Made by a program: the position numbers and the translations under genes. From assembly GCA_964554215.1 (NCBI GenBank), contig CAZKND010000011.1, forward strand, positions 1 to 26,752: 26,752 nucleotides of DNA. Direction: 5' to 3'. This document shows, one piece after another, positions 22,218 to 26,752 of this stretch; position 1 is the first letter of the stretch; each line of letters begins with the position of its first letter. This DNA comes from CAYLJV01 sp964554215 (GTDB taxonomy: Archaea; Hadarchaeota; Hadarchaeia; Hadarchaeales; JAGGTB01). The notes beneath the pieces are model-generated. The model did not search any database and had not been told where the DNA came from. It saw only the letters and a list, made by a program, of their open reading frames with translations.

Positions 22218-24128
22218 TTAGTACAATCTTATAGTCTCTAAATTATCAGGGGCACGCGTCCTCATATTAAACATCTTATGTAGAGAACTGCACAAATCAA
22301 TACATCTTCCCTCTTCTCCGTGAACGCAGAGAATCTTTCCAGGCTTCGGAGAAGAATTTTTCACAAAGTCAACCAATTGCTCTCTATCCGAATGAGCACT
22401 AAACCCTTCAACAGTATTAATATCCATATTAACCTGAACTACGTTTCTCTTTCCTTCATCATCTCTCATCGGAACTTCCCTCCAACCTTTCTGCAACCTA
22501 CGGCCCATTGACCCTTCACTCTGATATCCAACAAATATCAATGAGTTTTTAGAACCTGGAGCCAATCTTCTGAAGTATTCTAACACAGGGCCTCCAGCCA
22601 TCATCCCCGCAGTGGAGAGTATTACGCTCGGTCCACCACTAACAATTCTCTCTCGTTCCTCACTGCTTTTAACCTGATTGAAAATATCTGATAAGAACGG
22701 ATTGTTCTCCTGATGTAATATTTTATTCTGTAAATCATCGGAGAGATATTCAGGATAAGCCGTATGGATACTCGTCGCTTCCCATATCATGCCATCTAGA
22801 TGGACAGTCAAATCTTCCAATTCTCCACTGGAATATGCATCTTCCAAAAGCAACATCATCTCTTGAGCACGTCCTACAGCGAACGCAGGTACCAAAACTT
22901 TCCCTCCATCCTCTAATGTACCTTTGACTATATCCAAGAAGTCATTCTCGGAATCTTCTCTAGATGGTTGTATAGCATCGGAACCACCATATGTGCTGTC
23001 CATTATAAGAGCTTCCAATCGAGGGAAATCATGTTCAGCAGCAGACAACAATCTGCTATCCTCAAACTTCAAGTCTCCTGTATAAACGATGTTATACCTC
23101 CCTTCCCCAATATGGAGATGAGCTAACGCGGAACCTAGAATATGGCCAGAATTATGGAGGGTTAACCTCATATCCGGCGTTATATCTGTAACGTCCCCAT
23201 ACTCCAAGGGAACAGTATGTTTGACAAATTCTTGAACGTTCTTCTTAGTGTAAGGAAGTTCCTTCGCCTCATTTCGAGCAATATCAACATAATCCAACTG
23301 AAGAAGAACAGATAGGTCTCTAGTAGGTTTGGTAGTGTAAACAGGGCCATCATAACCATATTTGAAAAGGTAAGGAGCGAAACCCGAATGATCTAAGTGG
23401 GCGTGCGTAATAACCACCGCATCAATCTCCCCCAAACGCATCTCAGGAGCGTTCAAATATGGAAAAGCATCCTTATCGTCCGCCGCCACGTTCACCCCAC
23501 AATCCAACAATACCTTGCTCTCCGGAGTCTGTAACAAGTGAGCCGACCTACCAACCTCTCGAGAACCTCCTAGAGAAGTAACTCTAACCCATTCATCCTC
23601 AGCTCTGGTCTCACGGTGAATTCTATCCCCTATCTCTCGTAATATCTCATGTCTTTCCTTAGCAGTTTCAATGACGGACCTACGGATGTCATTAATGATT
23701 TCTGATTCAATAGGCGGTTTTCGAATAATCTTCGGAGTCCAACGAATCTCTTTCAATATTTTTCGTAAAAGTTTTCCACCCTTCCCAATGGCCAAACCAG
23801 GTTTGACAGTTTCAATATAGACCTCTCCTACCGTAGGAATAAAATTTATATCGGTAATCTCGGCACCATCCGGAACTATCTCCTCTATTTTATCCTTAGC
23901 TTCCCCAACAGGCAACCGAATAGAAGAATCAGGTCTTAGAGTAATCCTCTTTTGGATATCCCTAGCTAATTTCTTGACTGGCTTTCCATTTCCTACTAAA
24001 GGGTCTAAATCGTCACAGTAAATCACTACTTTAGGGCCCTCAAACTCAATATTTGTAACTGACCCTGCAAAAGGTGTTTTTTCCTCTATGGTTTTTCTAA
24101 TATCTTTAATTATCTCATTTGATGACAT
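22218..24128 (-). CDS. fttA: transcription termination nuclease FttA / aCPSF1 (KH plus beta-CASP)
   Basis: The archaeal homologue of CPSF73 that cleaves nascent RNA at U-rich sites and ends transcription. The 636-residue chain has two N-terminal KH-type domains (about 1-145, GxxG loop in GLAIGKGGKL, 111-120), a metallo-beta-lactamase domain and a beta-CASP domain. Catalytic residues are complete: the HxHxDH motif in THAHLDHSG (His242, His244, Asp246, His247), His329 in SGHILGS, Asp352 in GDLKF, Asp377 in MDSTYG, His579 in GFSAHSD and His603 in VHGE. The gene follows psmB by 41 bases on the same strand, a neighbourhood seen across many archaea. The Shine-Dalgarno motif is weak. Confidence 0.96.
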   Translation of the reverse strand: MSSNEIIKDIRKTIEEKTPFAGSVTNIEFEGPKVVIYCDDLDPLVGNGKPVKKLARDIQKRITLRPDSSIRLPVGEAKDKIEEIVPDGAEITDINFIPTVGEVYIETVKPGLAIGKGGKLLRKILKEIRWTPKIIRKPPIESEIINDIRRSVIETAKERHEILREIGDRIHRETRAEDEWVRVTSLGGSREVGRSAHLLQTPESKVLLDCGVNVAADDKDAFPYLNAPEMRLGEIDAVVITHAHLDHSGFAPYLFKYGYDGPVYTTKPTRDLSVLLQLDYVDIARNEAKELPYTKKNVQEFVKHTVPLEYGDVTDITPDMRLTLHNSGHILGSALAHLHIGEGRYNIVYTGDLKFEDSRLLSAAEHDFPRLEALIMDSTYGGSDAIQPSREDSENDFLDIVKGTLEDGGKVLVPAFAVGRAQEMMLLLEDAYSSGELEDLTVHLDGMIWEATSIHTAYPEYLSDDLQNKILHQENNPFLSDIFNQVKSSEERERIVSGGPSVILSTAGMMAGGPVLEYFRRLAPGSKNSLIFVGYQSEGSMGRRLQKGWREVPMRDDEGKRNVVQVNMDINTVEGFSAHSDREQLVDFVKNSSPKPGKILCVHGEEGRCIDLCSSLHKMFNMRTRAPDNLETIRLY

Positions 24129-24169
24129 TCTGTACAGCTCTAAGTAGTCTTACAAATCATGAGGTAAAC

Positions 24170-24799
24170 TTAACTAGTCAAACCTTGAACTTCTTCAGAC
24201 GACAGTTCCTGAAACCCCTTGTCTTCTGAAATATTTGCAACTCTAATTCCATCTCCAGTAGCTGTATCCCTTTCCATCGCAGATTGTAGAGCATCCACAG
24301 CTAGAGATGTAATCTCATCCAACTCCATACCTTCTTCATATTCAGATTCAAGTAATCCATAAGCAACTGGAGAACCAGAACCGGTTGCAACCATATTTTC
24401 TTCTATCATTGATCCATCCATATTCAGGAGATATAAACTTGGACCTTTATCATCCACACCTGCTAAAATAAGAACCGCTAACATCGGCATAACCCGAGCT
24501 CCCTTAAACATGTTAGAAGCCATCTTAGCAGCAGCTTGTATCCTAATTGGAGCTCCTTCTCTATGCTTATAATATCGAGATTCAGCTCTTAGATTTTTCA
24601 CTAACTCTTGAGTATCACCCACACTTCCAGCCACGGTTACTCCCATTCTATCCGTAATTTTATACAATTTTTTCGCTTCTTTGCTGGCTATTTCCTTACC
24701 TGCCGAAGCTCTAGTATCCGTAGCTAAAACTATGCCATCTTCACAAGACAAACCAACTGTTGTGGTTCCCTTCAAATACTCAAGCGCTTCTTCTTCCAT
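24170..24799 (-). CDS. psmB: 20S proteasome beta subunit
   Basis: Catalytic subunit of the archaeal 20S proteasome. A short propeptide of 11 residues ends in Gly11; autocleavage exposes Thr12 as the nucleophile (TTTVG). Counting from that threonine, the catalytic Asp17 (in ATDTRA) and Lys33 (in KEAKK) are exactly in place. GSVGDTQ and the ATGSGSPVAYG segment are also typical; the latter carries the GSGS motif near the active site. At 209 residues it is the usual size. A GGAGG motif lies six to seven bases before the ATG. It is the upstream gene of the psmB-fttA pair. No alpha subunit gene is in the window. Confidence 0.96.
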   Translation of the reverse strand: MEEEALEYLKGTTTVGLSCEDGIVLATDTRASAGKEIASKEAKKLYKITDRMGVTVAGSVGDTQELVKNLRAESRYYKHREGAPIRIQAAAKMASNMFKGARVMPMLAVLILAGVDDKGPSLYLLNMDGSMIEENMVATGSGSPVAYGLLESEYEEGMELDEITSLAVDALQSAMERDTATGDGIRVANISEDKGFQELSSEEVQGLTS

Positions 24800-24996
24800 T
24801 GTAAACCTCCAAAATCAAGTCCACAAAAGGACAATTATGATTTTCTAAACCTCATATATAAAGGTTCGCGGGAATTCTGGCTAATATCTTCAAGCCTATC
24901 TCCAATCTCTTTCCAGTAAATGCTTCTCAAAGGAATTTCAAACGAGAAAACTTAACCAATTAAAAACGACGAAAATATAACTTCAAAAGATGACCA

Positions 24997-25314
24997 ATGG
25001 GGACAAGAACCACTCTAAAATTCTTAAAAAAATTTTCTGAAGAAGAACTTAAAGAAAAAAAGGCCAAGAAAGTTCACGTAAAGCAGAAGAACAAAAAAAC
25101 TACGATGAGCCTCGGAAAATTCCCCAATAAAAGAGTCAAAAAAACCGAAGGGGCCAAATACCTGGTAATAGTTTACTACAAAAATAGGATAAAAGTCTAC
25201 TTTTTCAATGAAGACGGGAAGATGTTAGGAAGTGACAGGTTTGAAGATGATGAAAAAGAGGAGAAACTGAACGAAATAGAGAACAATACATCGACAATCT
25301 TCCGGATATCTTGA
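24997..25314 (+). CDS. hypothetical basic protein, 105 residues
   Basis: I do not recognise this protein. The N-terminal 50 residues are strongly basic (many Lys, e.g. KKAKKVHVKQKNKK), followed by a predicted beta pair (AKYLVIVYYKNRIKVYFFNE) and an acidic helical tail. No cysteine, membrane segment or known motif is visible; nucleic-acid binding is suggested by charge alone. There is no Shine-Dalgarno motif, but a TATA-like GAAAATATAA (about 24971-24980) sits 20-26 bases before the ATG, which would fit a leaderless message and supports the gene being real. It is flanked by divergent psmB and convergent regulator genes, so has no operon partner. Confidence 0.55.
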   Translation: MGTRTTLKFLKKFSEEELKEKKAKKVHVKQKNKKTTMSLGKFPNKRVKKTEGAKYLVIVYYKNRIKVYFFNEDGKMLGSDRFEDDEKEEKLNEIENNTSTIFRIS

Positions 25315-25354
25315 AAAATTGAACTAAGACAAACAGAACAAATATTCAGAGAAA

Positions 25355-25918
25355 TTATGGAACGGTCAACCTAATTTTCTCCCTTTCTAATTTCTCGTGG
25401 ACTTCGGGCTTTTCTTTAGATAGCTGACCATATTCCAAAGGTGTCATTATCTTTGCATCGATCTCCTTCCCAATTTTATCTGATACTTTCTCCAACGCAT
25501 CTTCGATCTTATCTTTATCCCCTCTATTCAAAATCAATAACTCCACAGGAGCGTCCGGAGGATTATTTCCCTGAGCAGTCTTACCGACCAAATAAGCAGA
25601 TTTTAAATCCCCCACTTCTCGAAAAGCATCTATGAGTTCAGAAAGAGTATATAAAACTCTCACTTGTCGGGCGAGAGGATTACTAAGTTTCAACTTGTAA
25701 TATTTCTTTCTACCCTCTGAAGTTTCAGTTATTATGTCCTGCTCTTCAAGCTTCTTCAACCACTTGATGTTGGTGGCTTTCGACAACTCTAACTTCTTAC
25801 CAATCTCTTTGGAGTAAAAACCTTCATCCGGATTCTTACAAAAAAGCTCCAACATCTTTACCGAGGCTTGAGACCCTAAAAAATCCAACATAGTAATCAC
25901 AAAATTTTTCCCGCTCAC
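25355..25918 (-). CDS. winged-helix regulator fused to a decayed nucleotidyltransferase-like domain
   Basis: Residues about 10-85 form an ArsR-type winged helix: LGSQASVKMLELF, then SKEIGKKLELSKATNIKWLKKLEEQDII (split by the turn) and the wing SEGRKKYYKL. Residues about 105-180 resemble a minimal nucleotidyltransferase: SAYLVGKTAQG corresponds to the G-S-x-A-x-G loop with Ser replaced by Lys, and DAPVELLIL corresponds to SDIDLLV with the catalytic aspartates not kept. So it is probably a DNA-binding regulator whose second domain binds a ligand or partner but does not catalyse. The start is uncertain: GTG 25918, GTG 25900 or ATG 25891. It is 21 bases or more downstream of ilvE on the same strand, so may share its message. 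Confidence 0.75.
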   Translation of the reverse strand: MSGKNFVITMLDFLGSQASVKMLELFCKNPDEGFYSKEIGKKLELSKATNIKWLKKLEEQDIITETSEGRKKYYKLKLSNPLARQVRVLYTLSELIDAFREVGDLKSAYLVGKTAQGNNPPDAPVELLILNRGDKDKIEDALEKVSDKIGKEIDAKIMTPLEYGQLSKEKPEVHEKLEREKIRLTVP

Positions 25919-25939
25919 CCAATTTTTGAAAAGTGGGAA

Positions 25940-26752
25940 TTATTGATCATAAACAAAATCTAGCCACTCGTCGTAGTCCTCGTCCTCACCTTTAATTATA
26001 TCAAAAAACTTTTCCTGTAACCGTTTAGTGATTTCACCCCTACCACCATCACCAATCAAATCATCATCCACTTCCCTAATAGGAGTGACTTCCGCCGCCG
26101 TGCCAGTGAAAAACGCCTCATCCGCCTCCTTCAACCTCTCTTTAGTAACGGTTTCTTCAGAGACCGGTATCCCCATATCTTCCGCCACAGTCATGATAGA
26201 ATTCCTAGTTATCCCCTCTAAAGCTCCCGAGGATAATGAAGGAGTAATAACTTCACCATCTTCCACAATAAACAGATTCTCTCCAGGCCCCTCTGCAACC
26301 TCACCATCCATATTTAGCAAAATTGCCTCATCATAATCCCCTTCTAACGCATCCTGTTTTGCTAATATGGAATTAGCATAATTAGCAGTGGTCTTCGCCT
26401 GCGGAGGAAGAATTGTAGGATGAATACGACGCCATTCCGTAATCTTAGTTTTAACACCTTTCTTCAAACTCTCTTCTCCAAGATAGGACCCCCAAGGCCA
26501 AACAGCTATAGCGGCCTTCACAGGAGAGCCTTCTGGATTTAAACCCATCTCCTTGTAACCGTAAAAAACAATCGGACGAATATAACACTCATCTTGATCA
26601 TTTTTCCTTATCGTCTCTCGAGACGCATCTATGAAATCTTCAACAGAATAAGGCAGGTCGATATTCACTAAATCCGCCGAGTTTTCCAATCTCTCCATAT
26701 GGTCTCTAAGTCGGAATACAGCCGGACCTCTACAAGTATCGTAACATCTTAT
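25940..26752 (-). CDS. ilvE: branched-chain amino acid aminotransferase (5' end outside window)
   Basis: PLP-dependent class IV aminotransferase that makes valine, leucine and isoleucine from their keto acids. The frame stays open to the right edge, where residues RGPAVFRLRDHMERL match the substrate-side segment that begins family members a little after their start; so some N-terminal residues are missing. The PLP lysine is expected in PQAKTTANYANS; EGPGENLF, SGALEGITRNSI and FFTGTAAEVTPIREVD are IlvE signatures. Relative to archaeal D-amino-acid or aminodeoxychorismate relatives, these motifs favour IlvE. Its keto-acid substrate 2-oxoisovalerate is also the substrate of PanB in this window, though the genes are far apart. 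The regulator gene follows on the same strand. Confidence 0.93.
   Translation of the reverse strand: MRCYDTCRGPAVFRLRDHMERLENSADLVNIDLPYSVEDFIDASRETIRKNDQDECYIRPIVFYGYKEMGLNPEGSPVKAAIAVWPWGSYLGEESLKKGVKTKITEWRRIHPTILPPQAKTTANYANSILAKQDALEGDYDEAILLNMDGEVAEGPGENLFIVEDGEVITPSLSSGALEGITRNSIMTVAEDMGIPVSEETVTKERLKEADEAFFTGTAAEVTPIREVDDDLIGDGGRGEITKRLQEKFFDIIKGEDEDYDEWLDFVYDQ

Noticed and set aside
22178..22227. Direct repeat TTAGTACAAT at 22178-22187 and 22218-22227
   Set aside because: Only ten bases long in A/T-rich DNA, the second copy covers the fttA stop codon; too short to claim a mobile-element or duplication scar.
1..26752. CRISPR arrays, insertion sequences, integrases, toxin-antitoxin pairs or defence genes
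   Set aside because: Looked for repeats with regular spacing, transposase motifs and clustered small orphan genes; none found. The winged-helix/nucleotidyltransferase-like gene has no partner of HEPN type beside it.

Overview
The window reads as a piece of archaeal chromosome from an uncultured lineage. The archaeal markers are a 20S proteasome beta subunit, the KH/beta-CASP transcription-termination nuclease FttA (aCPSF1), archaeal SepF, archaeal-type 4-phosphopantoate--beta-alanine ligase, an IF5A homologue, an EF-1A family GTPase, Nob1 and an ADP-forming acetyl-CoA synthetase. The DNA is A+T rich, the proteins are rich in Glu/Lys, TTG starts are common, and three runs of N mark scaffold joins, as in single-cell or metagenome assemblies. 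A euryarchaeal brine or sediment lineage such as MSBL1 is my guess from overall flavour, not something the sequence proves.

Left part (1-3724): a tight forward cluster for aromatic amino acids, aroD (cut by the edge), aroE, tyrA and pheA, followed by nadE. nadE meets a reverse-strand EF-1A family gene tail to tail with a 4-base overlap. Then (5063-7319) comes a forward coenzyme A cluster: 4-phosphopantoate--beta-alanine ligase, a hexulose-6-phosphate synthase and panB. A reverse IF5A gene follows; its hypusine loop has lost the modified lysine. Divergent from it are nadK and nob1.

Middle (9404-14374): phosphate uptake, with a DUF47 regulator facing a pit transporter and a small membrane protein; a membrane-embedded M28 peptidase; tRNA-Leu(CAA); an RDD membrane protein; and an anchored extracytoplasmic protein of unknown role with a palindromic promoter element. 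Past an N gap is a reverse operon for acetyl-CoA to acetate energy conservation (acd) with a BioD/DRTGG protein and a probable small gene interrupted by the gap.

Right part (17771-26752): a CPA2 antiporter, a UspA protein, an m5C RNA methyltransferase interrupted by a 10-N gap with a PUA-like partner gene, an MCT-1-like PUA protein, sepF, the conserved pair psmB-fttA, an orphan basic protein, a winged-helix regulator with a decayed nucleotidyltransferase-like domain, and ilvE cut by the right edge. Most of the content is housekeeping. The strongest oddities are the hypusine-site-less IF5A, the divergent EF-1A, and the formaldehyde-linked enzyme inside the CoA operon. I see no CRISPR array, insertion sequence, integrase or phage gene. 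No stretch without a gene is longer than about 300 bases.
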